Source of the DNA: Thalassobaculum litoreum DSM 18839
GTDB taxonomy: Bacteria > Pseudomonadota > Alphaproteobacteria > Thalassobaculales > Thalassobaculaceae
Assembly (NCBI RefSeq): GCF_900102465.1
Contig: NZ_FNBW01000013.1
Span: forward strand, 7,501-71,500
Direction of reading: 5' to 3'
DNA: 64,000 nt
Shown: positions 49,549 through 58,307 of the stretch, piece by piece
How the letters are laid out: every line of letters begins with the position of its first letter
Numbering within the stretch: the stretch's first letter is position 1
Notes under the pieces: model-generated
The model's input: only the letters and a program-made list of their open reading frames with translations
Told to the model about the DNA's origin: nothing
Databases searched by the model: none
Position numbers and translations under genes: made by a program

Positions 49549-49631
49549 CGCGATACCGCCGTCCGATCCGCCCGTACCGCCCGGCAGATTCTGCCGGCCG
49601 GACGGTGCGCCGTCGGATTGTCGGGCTCAGT

Positions 49632-49671
49632 TTATATTTCAGCCAGATCGAGGGTTATAATTCAGCCAGAT
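49632..49671. repeat. 23-bp tandem duplication over the 3' end of the TPR gene
   Basis: TTATATTTCAGCCAGAT (49632-49648) and TTATAATTCAGCCAGAT (49655-49671) are near-identical, with a period of 23 bases. Read on the minus strand, the second copy encodes the final residues LAEL plus the stop, and the other is a duplicate just downstream with another in-frame-like stop. Confidence 0.75.
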
Positions 49672-50614
49672 AGCGGGCGTTGTCCGGCGCCAGCTCGCGC
49701 ACCCGCGACCGCGACGCCTCGGCAAGATCTGCCTCGCCCGCGAGCGTGTGGATCCGCGCCATGGCGAAGTGCCCGTCGATGCTCTGCGGGTCGAGCTCGA
49801 TCGAGCGGACCGCCGCCTTGCGGGCGTCGATCAACTCCCCTGTCTCCGCTTTGAGCCAAGCCAGTCCACCCAGCAGGGCCGCATCGTCGGGATTGCCGGC
49901 GAGGGCTCCCTCGAACTCCGCCATCGCTTCGTCGATCCGCCCCAACTGCCCCAGACAGCTCGCGAGCTTGCCCCGGAAGGCCGTCACCTTCGGCGCCCGA
50001 TCGGTGGCCGCGCGGAAACATTTCTCCGCCTGTTCCAGCTCGCCGAGATCGACGAACGCTTCACCGAGCTGATACAGGGCGTTGACATTGTCCGGGTTGA
50101 TTTCGACCGCCTTGATCAGGAACTGGACCGCGTCGGCCCCCTCCCCCATCTCGCGGCCGACAATGCCGCGCCACACCAGGGCTTCCGAGGCCGACGGGTC
50201 GGCTTCGATTGCCCGCTCGAGGCTGGCCGCCGCGCCGGGCAGGTCGTCCATGCCGCGCTGAGTCAGGGCCTTGTTGAAATGCGCTTCGACATAGTGCGGG
50301 TCGAGGGCGATCGCCTTGTCGAACTGGCGATCGGCAGCCGCGAGGTCGCCAAGCTTGAGATCGGCGGTACCGATATGGTTGGGATAGGCTGCGTTGGTCG
50401 GATCGATATCCGCGGCGGCCGCCAGCAGCCCCTTCGCGCCCTCGAACTCACCGCATTGGAGACACAGCAAACCGGCCAGATGCAGCGCGCGCTCATGCTG
50501 GGGATCGGCGTTGAGAATCTCGACATAGAGATCGCGAGCCTGCTCGAACTCACCCGCCTCGTGAAGGCGGACAGCGGCGACGAGTTTGGGTTGCAGGTCG
50601 TCGTCAACGGTCAT
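49655..50614 (-). CDS. TPR-repeat protein of the flagellar locus
   Basis: 319 residues made of about eight tetratricopeptide repeats, for example YPNHIGTADLKLGDLAAADRQFDKAIALDPHYVEAHFNKAL. No signal peptide or catalytic domain is visible, so it is a cytoplasmic scaffold. It lies between the flgN and FlaG-like genes and is preceded by a spacer of 117 bases. A role in glycosyltransferase or export chaperoning is possible but unproven. Confidence 0.7.
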   Translation of the reverse strand: MTVDDDLQPKLVAAVRLHEAGEFEQARDLYVEILNADPQHERALHLAGLLCLQCGEFEGAKGLLAAAADIDPTNAAYPNHIGTADLKLGDLAAADRQFDKAIALDPHYVEAHFNKALTQRGMDDLPGAAASLERAIEADPSASEALVWRGIVGREMGEGADAVQFLIKAVEINPDNVNALYQLGEAFVDLGELEQAEKCFRAATDRAPKVTAFRGKLASCLGQLGRIDEAMAEFEGALAGNPDDAALLGGLAWLKAETGELIDARKAAVRSIELDPQSIDGHFAMARIHTLAGEADLAEASRSRVRELAPDNARYLAEL

Positions 50615-50731
50615 GCAGAGTCACTCCGCCACGGATGGATACGGGTAGCTGAAAACGTACCACATATTGTCAAGACGGAGCACGCAATCAAAGGCAATCT
50701 CAATACGGGTCAGGGACCGGTACGGCGGGTA

Positions 50732-51304
50732 TCAGGCAACAAGGTCGATGCGGGTCCGGCCAGTGGGCGCCGCCGGCGCAGGACCGGACTGTCCGGTCTG
50801 GGTATCCGCGCCCTCGGCTCCCGACGGGCCGCCGGTATCCGGCGCGGTCGGATCCGAGGTGACCGGATCCGCCGCTTCCTGCTCGCGCAGAGCCTGGGTC
50901 ACCGGGCCGCCGATGGTCGGCGGCGGCGGGCCGGTCTGCTCATCCGGGCGTGCCTCCGCTTCCGGAAGAACGAAGGGGCGGGCGGAGGGATCACGGCGGT
51001 AGCGCTCGACCGCGGACTCGGCGGGGAACTGCCGGGTGACGTCCCCGGATTCCGTGTCGCGAACCTGGAAAATCACGGTGAGGGAGCGCGAATCGAACGT
51101 CAGGAACGGGCTGACATAGAACTGGCCGGATGACGATGCGCTGACGGATTCGGCGGCTGGAGACTGGCGGGAGTCCGAGGAGCCGCCCGCGATGGAGGCA
51201 CGGTTAGACGTACCCGACGTCGCGGACTCGCGCGCAACCGACCGCGGCTCGCTTGCCGCGCCTGCTATACCGGTTACACTGCGTATATCCACGGGCTCCT
51301 CCAT
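50732..51304 (-). CDS. FlaG-like protein with proline-rich tail
   Basis: 190 residues. After a Ser/Ala-rich start the central part (residues about 60-95, SPFLTFDSRSLTVIFQVRDTESGDVTRQFPAE) is similar to the FlaG domain, which has the same strand-turn-strand followed by a conserved V-RQ-P motif. The C-terminal half is Pro/Glu/Thr-rich and disordered, longer than in known FlaG. FlaG proteins influence filament length and are found next to flagellin genes. Assigned from the motif only. The promoter spacer 51305-51436 is AT-rich. Confidence 0.65.
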   Translation of the reverse strand: MEEPVDIRSVTGIAGAASEPRSVARESATSGTSNRASIAGGSSDSRQSPAAESVSASSSGQFYVSPFLTFDSRSLTVIFQVRDTESGDVTRQFPAESAVERYRRDPSARPFVLPEAEARPDEQTGPPPPTIGGPVTQALREQEAADPVTSDPTAPDTGGPSGAEGADTQTGQSGPAPAAPTGRTRIDLVA

Positions 51305-51436
51305 TCTGGAGCGATGCCATACTTCACACTAATTTAACTTATATAATACTCAGAAGTCAGGCTGCAAGCCATTCGGCTTGGCCGACCACGCGTGCGTCGA
51401 TGTCTGTCGACGGAAAATCGATCGTGGAAGACTCTC

Positions 51437-52423
51437 TTAAATGAACTTCGTAAGGCTCAGGTTCCGCAACACGGCCGTGGTCTGGAACGACGCCTCAAGC
51501 TGGGCCTGCAACGTCTGGAACTCGGCGACCGCCTCGTAGGGATCCACATCTTCGATCTTGCCGATCTGGGTCTCCAGCAGCAGGATCGTCTCCTTGTGGG
51601 CCTCCTGCCGGGTGGCCATCTCGCTGCCCACGACGCCGTTCTGCCCGACCATGTCGTTCATCAGGTCGATAGCGGCCTCGATCTTGCCGAGGCCCCAGTT
51701 CAACAGGTTACGGTATTCGGCGTCGTCGCCTGCGGTGAAAGTCGTGTTGGAGAAGGCATACAGCACGTCGAAGACCTCTTCGAAGGTCGCGCTGTCATTC
51801 GCCAACTCGCCGAAGTCCAGATCGACCCCCTGATCGACGCGCACCGACAGCGAGCCTGGCGCCGGGGTCGTCACGTTGTTCCAGTTGGCGTCCACGTCGA
51901 AGAACGCCTCCGCGGCGGCGATGATGCCGGCGGAGCCGCCGGCGAGCGCCGGCTGGGCATAGGCACCCTGGGTGGTCGCCGGATCGATGATCGGCTGGGT
52001 GTCCGTATCGGTGCCGTTGAACAGGTACTTGCCATCCGTCGTCTGGTTCAGAAGGTTCGACATCTGGTTGATCGCCGCGGTGGCGAAGGTCGACAACGCC
52101 AGCGAGGACTGCTCGAACAGACCCTCGACCTGCTCGTAGAGCTGTGTGCGCAGATCCTCTGCGACAGACGTCATCTGCTGCAGCGTCGCGTCGATCGTCT
52201 CGGTCTTCACCTTCGTGTTGTTGATCGAGTTGATATAGGAGTCCGCCGACGTCCGCTGCTCCTTCAGGGTGATCAGCAGGCGCGTGTCCTGCCCGCTGAA
52301 GCCGCTGTAGACCTGACTGCGCTTGCCTGTGGAGATCTGCTGCTGGGCATCCGCGATCCGGCGTTGAATCGACGTGATCGAGGTGTCGATCCTCAGGTTC
52401 TGGCTCAGAGTCGAAATACGCAT
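51437..52423 (-). CDS. flgL: Flagellar hook-filament junction protein FlgL
   Basis: 328 residues with the flagellin-like N-terminus MRISTLSQNLRIDTSITSIQRRIADAQQQISTGKRS and the C-terminal FQTLQAQLEASFQTTAVLRNLSLTKFI. Length and terminal helices fit FlgL, which joins FlgK to the filament. It follows flgK by 19 bases. Confidence 0.92.
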   Translation of the reverse strand: MRISTLSQNLRIDTSITSIQRRIADAQQQISTGKRSQVYSGFSGQDTRLLITLKEQRTSADSYINSINNTKVKTETIDATLQQMTSVAEDLRTQLYEQVEGLFEQSSLALSTFATAAINQMSNLLNQTTDGKYLFNGTDTDTQPIIDPATTQGAYAQPALAGGSAGIIAAAEAFFDVDANWNNVTTPAPGSLSVRVDQGVDLDFGELANDSATFEEVFDVLYAFSNTTFTAGDDAEYRNLLNWGLGKIEAAIDLMNDMVGQNGVVGSEMATRQEAHKETILLLETQIGKIEDVDPYEAVAEFQTLQAQLEASFQTTAVLRNLSLTKFI

Positions 52424-52442
52424 GATCTAGCCCTCTCCGCGG

Positions 52443-53876
52443 TTATCGAACAACGGCCAGGAGTTCGTCGAGTGCATCCTGCACCGACGACAACACCCGC
52501 GCTGATGCCGCAAACGCGCTTTCCAACTGAATGAGGCTGGCGAGTTCCTCGTCGACATTGACACCGCTCTCGTCACGAAGCCGTTCTTCCAGGAGATTGC
52601 GAACCTGGTCCTGGAATCCGAGCTGGCTTTCGTAATCCGCCTTCTGATTGGCCTGATAGGATACCAGGTCGGCAGCGAATTCTTCGATCGTGGCCGTGCC
52701 GTTGAGCCCGTTGACCGCCACGAAGGCCTGGGCGGTGTCGAACATGTCGATGACCGCCAGGGCCAGCGAGTTGTCGCTCACCCCGCTCGACACGAAGGTG
52801 CCGCCGTTGCCGTCACGCAGAATGGTGGGGGTCGCGGTAACGGTCGGGTTGACCTGGATCTGGGCCGAGAAGCCCTGATCGCCACCCGGGATCGCGTTGC
52901 CGGCATCGACGAACAGGTCGATGTTCGCGGTATTGCCGCCGACGTTGATGGTATCGAACTGCTGGGCCAGCTCGAAGGCCAGCGAGTCCAGCTGGTCCTG
53001 CGCCAGCGGAAGAACGGTGTCCCGAAGTTCCAGCAGGCCCCCGAGCTTGCCGCTGTTGATGCTGCCATTGATCGAGAACGGCGCGTTGAACCCGTTGTCC
53101 AGGAACACGGCATTCAGACCCACGTCCGGCCCGACGGTGTTCGTCGGGTTGAAGGTCAGGGTCACCGCGGTCTGGTCGAGCAGGAAGTCGCTGCCGCCGG
53201 TCATGACGGCGATCGTACCGTTAGGCCGGTCGAAGGTCTGAATATCCATCTCTTCGGAGAGCTTGGCGACCCAGCGGTCCCGCTCGTCCTCCAGATCCGC
53301 CGTCGACTCGCCGACGGCACTGCGCGCGCCGATCTCGCCGTTCATCTTCTCGATGTTGGCCAGGGCCTCGTTGATGTTGTCGACCGACTCCGCGATGCGG
53401 GTATCCGCCTCGGCCCGAAGATCCTGGACCGCTCCCGACAGCGACTGGAACGCTTCCGCCACGGCCGTCGCCGCGCGCAGAACGTCCGACTGGGCGGTCG
53501 ACGCGTCCGGGTTGGTCGCGAGGACCTGGAAGGATTTCTTCAGGTCGGTAATTTTTGCCGAGATCGAGGCATTGTCCTCCGGGCGGCCGAACTCCAGCTC
53601 AAGGCGCCCGAGGAAGTCGTCGATGACCTTCAGCTCCTCCACCGTGGAGGTCTGGTTGCGCACGTCGGTCTGAAGTTGGGAGTTCACCAGGCGGGTGATC
53701 TCCTCCAGCCGGACCGTGCTGCTCTGCCCGTCGATGATCCGCGTGGATTGTGTCTGGGTCTTCTTCGTGTAGCCATCGACATTCGCGTTGGTGATGTTGC
53801 GCGCAGCAATGTCGATCCCTGCCTGGGCCGCATTCAGACCGCTGGTCGCGGTGGTAAGGGCGGAAAGGAGGCTCAT
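52443..53876 (-). CDS. flgK: Flagellar hook-associated protein FlgK
   Basis: 477 residues. The N-terminus MSLLSALTTATSGLNAAQAGIDIAARNITNANVDGYTKKTQ is the FlgK family pattern, followed by LRGGLLEL-like GKLGGLLELRDTVLPLAQDQLDSLA and a C-terminal helix (EELASLIQLESAFAASARVLSSVQDALDELLA). It is the first hook-filament junction protein. It follows flaF by 71 bases. Confidence 0.95.
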   Translation of the reverse strand: MSLLSALTTATSGLNAAQAGIDIAARNITNANVDGYTKKTQTQSTRIIDGQSSTVRLEEITRLVNSQLQTDVRNQTSTVEELKVIDDFLGRLELEFGRPEDNASISAKITDLKKSFQVLATNPDASTAQSDVLRAATAVAEAFQSLSGAVQDLRAEADTRIAESVDNINEALANIEKMNGEIGARSAVGESTADLEDERDRWVAKLSEEMDIQTFDRPNGTIAVMTGGSDFLLDQTAVTLTFNPTNTVGPDVGLNAVFLDNGFNAPFSINGSINSGKLGGLLELRDTVLPLAQDQLDSLAFELAQQFDTINVGGNTANIDLFVDAGNAIPGGDQGFSAQIQVNPTVTATPTILRDGNGGTFVSSGVSDNSLALAVIDMFDTAQAFVAVNGLNGTATIEEFAADLVSYQANQKADYESQLGFQDQVRNLLEERLRDESGVNVDEELASLIQLESAFAASARVLSSVQDALDELLAVVR

Positions 53877-53947
53877 GACGGGTCCTTACGATTGACACGG
53901 AAACTGACAAGCAAGAAACGTGCCGCCCCCTGTGTCGCTCTCCTGGA

Positions 53948-54325
53948 TTAGCCGGCCATCGATTGTGGCTCGGGTTTCAGGCCCGCCATGATCTGGCGGT
54001 TGATCTCGATCAGATCGTCCAAGGGCGCGCTGTCGTCGGACATCACGAGCTTGGTTTCCTTCATGACCCAGAGCGCCAGGCTTGCGATGCCGCCCTTGAG
54101 TTGCTGCGGCAGAGCGTTGGCCGGGTCGTTCACATCCGCCAGGAAGACACCCCAGACCTTCTCGTTCTGAAGGATCCAGTTGTATTTCTCCTGGATGGTG
54201 ACCTTGCCGTCGCGGGCCTTCATCAGGCCGCCGGTAACCTGGGCCAGGAGGCGATACTCCAGGTCCCGTCCGTTCTGCACGGCGGTCGCCACCTGTGTAT
54301 TCTTGTATGCACCGTATCCCCGCAT
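53948..54325 (-). CDS. flaF: Flagellar biosynthesis regulator FlaF (first copy)
   Basis: 125 residues. Motifs such as AYKNTQVATAVQNGRDLEYRLLAQVTGGLMKA, ILQNEKVWGVFLADV and GGIASLALWVMKETKLVMS are those of FlaF, which in Caulobacter acts as a flagellin secretion/translation regulator together with FlbT. A second copy is at 57847-58290. It starts just after flagellin 1, with a hairpin between (54390-54410). Confidence 0.92.
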   Translation of the reverse strand: MRGYGAYKNTQVATAVQNGRDLEYRLLAQVTGGLMKARDGKVTIQEKYNWILQNEKVWGVFLADVNDPANALPQQLKGGIASLALWVMKETKLVMSDDSAPLDDLIEINRQIMAGLKPEPQSMAG

Positions 54326-54389
54326 TCCTTAGTCCTCCGTCGAGACCGTCGCCCACCCTGCCCGATCCGGCAGCGGGACGCGGTCAAGC

Positions 54390-54410
54390 GGTGCCGGTTG
54401 AGCCGGCACC
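54390..54410 (-). terminator. Stem-loop between flagellin 1 and flaF
   Basis: GGTGCCGG-TTGAG-CCGGCACC (plus strand) lies two bases past the flagellin 1 stop. It lacks a T run, so it may reduce rather than stop transcription into flaF, a common arrangement in flagellin operons. Confidence 0.6.
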
Positions 54411-54412
54411 GA

Positions 54413-55240
54413 TTACTGGAACAGGCCGAGCAGGATCTGCGGTGCCTGGTTCGCGATGCCGAGAACCTGGACGCCGAGCTGCTGGCGCACCTGCAAGGCG
54501 GTCAGTCGGGCACTCTCGCGCGCCATGTCGGCATCGACGATGTTGCCGAGACCTTCTTCCGTCGCATCGGTGATCTGGTCGAGGAACGTGGTCTGCAGAT
54601 CCAGGGCGCGGGCTTCCGCACCGAGCGAGCCGAGCGCCGCGTTCACCACCGACTCCAGGTTGGAGTAGGCATTGGCGATCACACCCTGAGCCGCGTTCGC
54701 CGTGCCGAGGCCGACGGCCGCCAGCGACAGCACCTGAGTTCGCAGGTCCGCGTTGGTCAGGGTCAGCGTACCGCCCGCCAGGTTCGACAGGGTGTTGATG
54801 GTCGGCGCGGCACCGGCCGTATCCAGCAGGTTGACGCCGTTGAACACCGCGTTGTCGATGAAGTTGGCCGCCTGCGAGAGCAGTTCGGTGAAATCGTTGG
54901 TCAGGATCTGCCGCTGGGTCGTGGTGATGCCTTCGTTCGACAGTTCCGTCAGCTTCTGGCGCACCGTCTGGAGCAGGTCCGAGATGCTGGTGGCGCCGGC
55001 GATCGCGACGTTGGCGATGCCCTTGGAGTTGTTCAGGCCCTGGCTGATCGCGCCGAGCGCCTTGATGTCGCCGCGGATGCCCTGGGCAATCGCGAAGTTG
55101 GAGGCATCATCGATCGCTCCGGTGACCTTGAGGCCGGTGGAGACGCGATTCTGCGTGGTGGCGAGGAGATTGTTGGTCCGCTCCAGATTACGAAGAGCGA
55201 CCAGGGCTTCCGGGTTAGTCAGGATCGAGTTGCTAGCCAT
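54413..55240 (-). CDS. fliC: Flagellin (first copy)
   Basis: 275 residues, a short flagellin with only D0/D1 domains (N-terminal NSILTNPEALVALRNLERTN, central ISQGLNNSKGIANVAIAGA, C-terminal TDATEEGLGNIVDADMARES and VLGIANQAPQILLGLFQ). It is 275 residues compared with 276 for the other two. It is preceded by a GAAGGAAC ribosome site and by a strong sigma-54-type promoter about 98 bases upstream. It leads the fla-flaF-flgK-flgL transcript. Confidence 0.96.
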   Translation of the reverse strand: MASNSILTNPEALVALRNLERTNNLLATTQNRVSTGLKVTGAIDDASNFAIAQGIRGDIKALGAISQGLNNSKGIANVAIAGATSISDLLQTVRQKLTELSNEGITTTQRQILTNDFTELLSQAANFIDNAVFNGVNLLDTAGAAPTINTLSNLAGGTLTLTNADLRTQVLSLAAVGLGTANAAQGVIANAYSNLESVVNAALGSLGAEARALDLQTTFLDQITDATEEGLGNIVDADMARESARLTALQVRQQLGVQVLGIANQAPQILLGLFQ

Positions 55241-55336
55241 CGTTCTGTTCCTTCGTCAACTTTCTGCTGACCCCTGATCTCTGGCTCCCCGCCACGATCG
55301 CCGGCATTTGCCGGGTTGGGTCCGTCCGTTCCCACC

Positions 55337-55356
55337 CCCGCAAGGGGCGGGCCAAA
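55337..55356 (-). promoter_or_regulatory. Sigma-54-type promoter for flagellin 1
   Basis: On the minus strand TTTTGGCCCGCCCCTTGCGG has GG and GC ten bases apart. It lies about 98 bases before the flagellin ATG. An AT-rich stretch follows at 55371-55402. Confidence 0.75.
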
Positions 55357-55488
55357 ACGGCTTGGAACAGAATTTTTCTTTAATTTTATATAGTTAGGAA
55401 AAAGGGCAGATTCTGCATGCCCGATGAAATCGGGTATGGCGGCAGAAACTCACCGGCTGATCGGGAAAAAACGTCCCGGTAAGAAGCG

Positions 55489-57408
55489 TCAATTCCGGGG
55501 TTGGGCGCGGGTCCGGAGCAGTCCGGCGGCACGCTCGACCGCGAGCGAGATGTCCATCGCCTCATCCCGCCGCAGGGTCGGCGTGACGTTGGCGAAGAAG
55601 AAATCGCGGTCGTCGAGGATGCTGTAGAACGAGGAGGCCAACCGGATCGTCGGGCATCCAAGGGCGGCGGCGAGCACGCACACGCTGGTCGCCGTCGACA
55701 CCACGCCGTCCAATGCGGAGATCAGCGCGGCCACGCCGTCGAGATCCTCGAGCTGGTCCAGATCCTCCGGCCGCCACAGCTCGATCCCGTGCTCTCGGCG
55801 CAGGGAATCGAGCTCGTCCCGGCACTCGTCATATTGGAGACAGACAAAGCGATAGCCGGGAACCCGCAGGATCGGCAACATCTGCGGCAGCTCGGCGTAA
55901 TAGGCGGACCGCAGTCCGCCGCCCATCATGCTGCGCCAACACAGGCCGATCAGCGGTCCTTCTCCCCCGAGCCCGCCCACTCTCGCGCGCCACGCCGCCA
56001 CCTTCGCCGGATCGGCCGTGAGATAGCCGCCCTGTGTCGACGGACGGGCGCGGTCGCGGCGATAACGCGCCGGCAGGTCGCCGGCATGGATGTGCGAGGT
56101 AAGGCCGAGGGCCGGAACGACACCGGTATAGTCGTAGATCGCACCCTTTCCCTCGGCCCGGACCTGGCGGTCGATCAGCCTGAGGCCGGGGAACGAGCGG
56201 CGGAACAGCGGATGGAACCGCGGATCCGCTTCCACCACCGGGGCCGGACAGTCCGCCAGCAGATCCGGCAGACACGACATGAACAGCAGTTCGTCGCCGA
56301 TCCCCTGCTCCGCCGCGACCAGCATGCCTTCTGCGGGCAGATCCGGACCGTCCACCCGCGGCGGCAGACCTACGGTCCGGTGGAACCGCGGCCCGGTCGT
56401 CCGCGCCGCCTCCAGATCCCAGCCGCGTCCGAGATCGCCGACCGCCTTCTCCACCTGGCCCCACAGATAAGCGAGTTCGCTGTCCTGCGGATGCGCCGTC
56501 CAGCCGGTCCGGGCGACCCGGCCGGCGAGATCGTACTGCGCTCGGCTGATCGCCGCCTGGGCCATCGACCAGGCACCGCCCCGATCGTCGGGCGTGACCA
56601 GCAGACCGCGCCGGGCGGCGGACTGGCTCGCGGAGAAATCGCCCTCGGCCCGCTCGGCCAAGGCCCGCTGCTCCCAGGCCGCGGCGGAAAGCGGCTGGAT
56701 CATCGTGGCCCGCCTCGCCCATCGGCGACGCGAGGCCAAGCCGGCGGGCCGGTTGGCCGATTCACTCAGGAGCCTTGCCCCGTCGGCGTTCTGCGGGGCG
56801 GCCGCGACGGCCCGTCTGGCCCAGGCCCAGGCTTCCTGGCCGCGATCCGCCTCGCGGGCTGCGACGACGGCCGTCACCGCCAGTTCGGGCAGCAGCGGCA
56901 ACATCCTGCAGGCCTTCAGCGCCGCGGTCGCCGCCAGCGCCCACCGTTCCGCCTGCCCGGCCACCATAGCCAGACGCACCAGCGTCGTCGGCTGGTTCGG
57001 CTCCGAAACCGCCGCCCACCACGCGAAGGGTACGGCCGCCGCACTCCGGCCCGCCCGAGTCAGCGTGTCGGCCATGGCGAAGGCCGCGCGCCCTGTCCCC
57101 TGCGGGTCGACCACCAAGGCCCGGCGAAGGAGTTTCTCCGATCCCGGTCCATCGCCGAGTTCCGCCGTGGCCTGTCCCGCCAGTTCCAGAATCTGCGGCT
57201 GCAGCGGATCGAGGCACAGGGCCCGGCCGCACAACCGGATCTGGGTGCGGGCATCGCCGCCGATCACCAGGGTGACGAGCCGGGGATCCCCCGGAGCGGC
57301 GCAGATCGCCGCCCGGAACCAGTCCTGGGCCGCCGCAGAGCGCTGGGCCGCGCGGTCGGCAAGGCCTCGGCGCAGGGCCTGTTGCGCGATCGGGTCGAGC
57401 GGCCGCAT
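55489..57408 (-). CDS. TPR protein with C-terminal glycosyltransferase-like domain (copy 1)
   Basis: 639 residues from ATG 57406-57408, overlapping the previous gene's stop by one base. The N-terminal ~400 residues are TPR-like Ala/Arg-rich helices. The C-terminal ~240 residues (EQGIGDELLFMSCLPDLLAD, GLCWRSMMGGGLRSAYY, RPEDLDQLEDLDGVAALISALDGVVS) resemble a GT-B/GT9-like domain as in proteins linked to flagellin modification, such as Caulobacter FlbA. The same architecture is at 58921-60684. Proposed role: flagellin glycosylation. Confidence 0.72.
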   Translation of the reverse strand: MRPLDPIAQQALRRGLADRAAQRSAAAQDWFRAAICAAPGDPRLVTLVIGGDARTQIRLCGRALCLDPLQPQILELAGQATAELGDGPGSEKLLRRALVVDPQGTGRAAFAMADTLTRAGRSAAAVPFAWWAAVSEPNQPTTLVRLAMVAGQAERWALAATAALKACRMLPLLPELAVTAVVAAREADRGQEAWAWARRAVAAAPQNADGARLLSESANRPAGLASRRRWARRATMIQPLSAAAWEQRALAERAEGDFSASQSAARRGLLVTPDDRGGAWSMAQAAISRAQYDLAGRVARTGWTAHPQDSELAYLWGQVEKAVGDLGRGWDLEAARTTGPRFHRTVGLPPRVDGPDLPAEGMLVAAEQGIGDELLFMSCLPDLLADCPAPVVEADPRFHPLFRRSFPGLRLIDRQVRAEGKGAIYDYTGVVPALGLTSHIHAGDLPARYRRDRARPSTQGGYLTADPAKVAAWRARVGGLGGEGPLIGLCWRSMMGGGLRSAYYAELPQMLPILRVPGYRFVCLQYDECRDELDSLRREHGIELWRPEDLDQLEDLDGVAALISALDGVVSTATSVCVLAAALGCPTIRLASSFYSILDDRDFFFANVTPTLRRDEAMDISLAVERAAGLLRTRAQPRN

Positions 57409-57833
57409 CAGGCGTCGGCCGCCGTCGACGTCAACGTGGCTAGCATCGCCGCCGCGCGGCGGTTCAGCCGCAGGCCCCGGTCGGTCTCGTCCCGGTCGCC
57501 GATGACAGCCGAACGTTGGAACGCACGCTGCGCCGGGCCGCCGTCCCGCAGACCGCGGTCGAGAGCGCCCAGATGGTTCCAGGCAGATCCGCAAACCGGC
57601 CGCCGCTTGAGCGACGCTGTCACATAAGCGCGGCCGGTCGCCGCGGCACCTCGCTGAAACAGCGCCGTGCCGTAGAGATCCAATACATCGGCATGGGTCG
57701 GCAGATCTCTGAGAACCCGCTCATAGGCCTGCGCGGCGGCGAGCACATGGCCCCCGGTATGCCGATGAATCGACTGATTGAACAAAGTTGTGAGGGTTGT
57801 CTTGCGTTCGGTCGTGAGCGACTGCCCGGTCAT
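57408..57833 (-). CDS. Short TPR protein
   Basis: 141 residues. It has two to three degenerate TPR-like repeats (HVLAAAQAYERVLRDLPTHADVLDLYGTALFQRG). It lies between FlaF 2 and the TPR/glycosyltransferase gene, overlapping the latter by one base. No enzymatic domain is visible. It probably helps the next gene's product, perhaps as part of the same complex, or is a separated TPR piece of it. Confidence 0.65.
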   Translation of the reverse strand: MTGQSLTTERKTTLTTLFNQSIHRHTGGHVLAAAQAYERVLRDLPTHADVLDLYGTALFQRGAAATGRAYVTASLKRRPVCGSAWNHLGALDRGLRDGGPAQRAFQRSAVIGDRDETDRGLRLNRRAAAMLATLTSTAADA

Positions 57834-57846
57834 GGACCGGTGCCGA

Positions 57847-58290
57847 TCAGAATGAGTCGAGGGACGCCGAAATGCCCGGATCCGTCGCCGGTTTCTCGGC
57901 CTTGTCGTCCTGTTCGGCGCGACCGGGGTTTAGACCCCGCATGATCGCCTTGTTCACCGAAATGAGCGCTTCGATGTCGCCCTCACCCGACGTCACCAGG
58001 CCGGTCTCGCGCGACACCCATATTCCGAGGCTGACGATCGCTGCCCGCAATTCGCGCGGCAACATATTGCCTTCGGTGCCGACATCCTGAACGAACGTGT
58101 CCCAGACCTGATTGTTCCAGTTCAGCGCATCCATGACCTCGGCCATCGCCGTGGGCTTGGTGCGCGCGTCGGACATCCGCTGCTGGGCTTTCATGAGGGC
58201 AGAGGTAACCTGCCCGAGAAGCCGATACTCTACGTCTCGCGGAGACGCGGTATTCTTGATGGCTCTGTTGTAGGCGTCGTAGCTGGACAT
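57847..58290 (-). CDS. flaF2: Flagellar biosynthesis regulator FlaF (second copy)
   Basis: 147 residues from ATG 58288-58290. A GTG at 58308 overlapping the flbT stop is also possible. It keeps the FlaF pattern AYNRAIKNTASPRDVEYRLLGQVTSALMKAQ, ALNWNNQVWDTFVQDV and SLGIWVSRETGLVTS, with a longer acidic tail than copy 1. It is in the flbT operon, as in Caulobacter. Confidence 0.9.
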   Translation of the reverse strand: MSSYDAYNRAIKNTASPRDVEYRLLGQVTSALMKAQQRMSDARTKPTAMAEVMDALNWNNQVWDTFVQDVGTEGNMLPRELRAAIVSLGIWVSRETGLVTSGEGDIEALISVNKAIMRGLNPGRAEQDDKAEKPATDPGISASLDSF

Positions 58291-58307
58291 TCGGACTTCA
58301 CCGTCCA

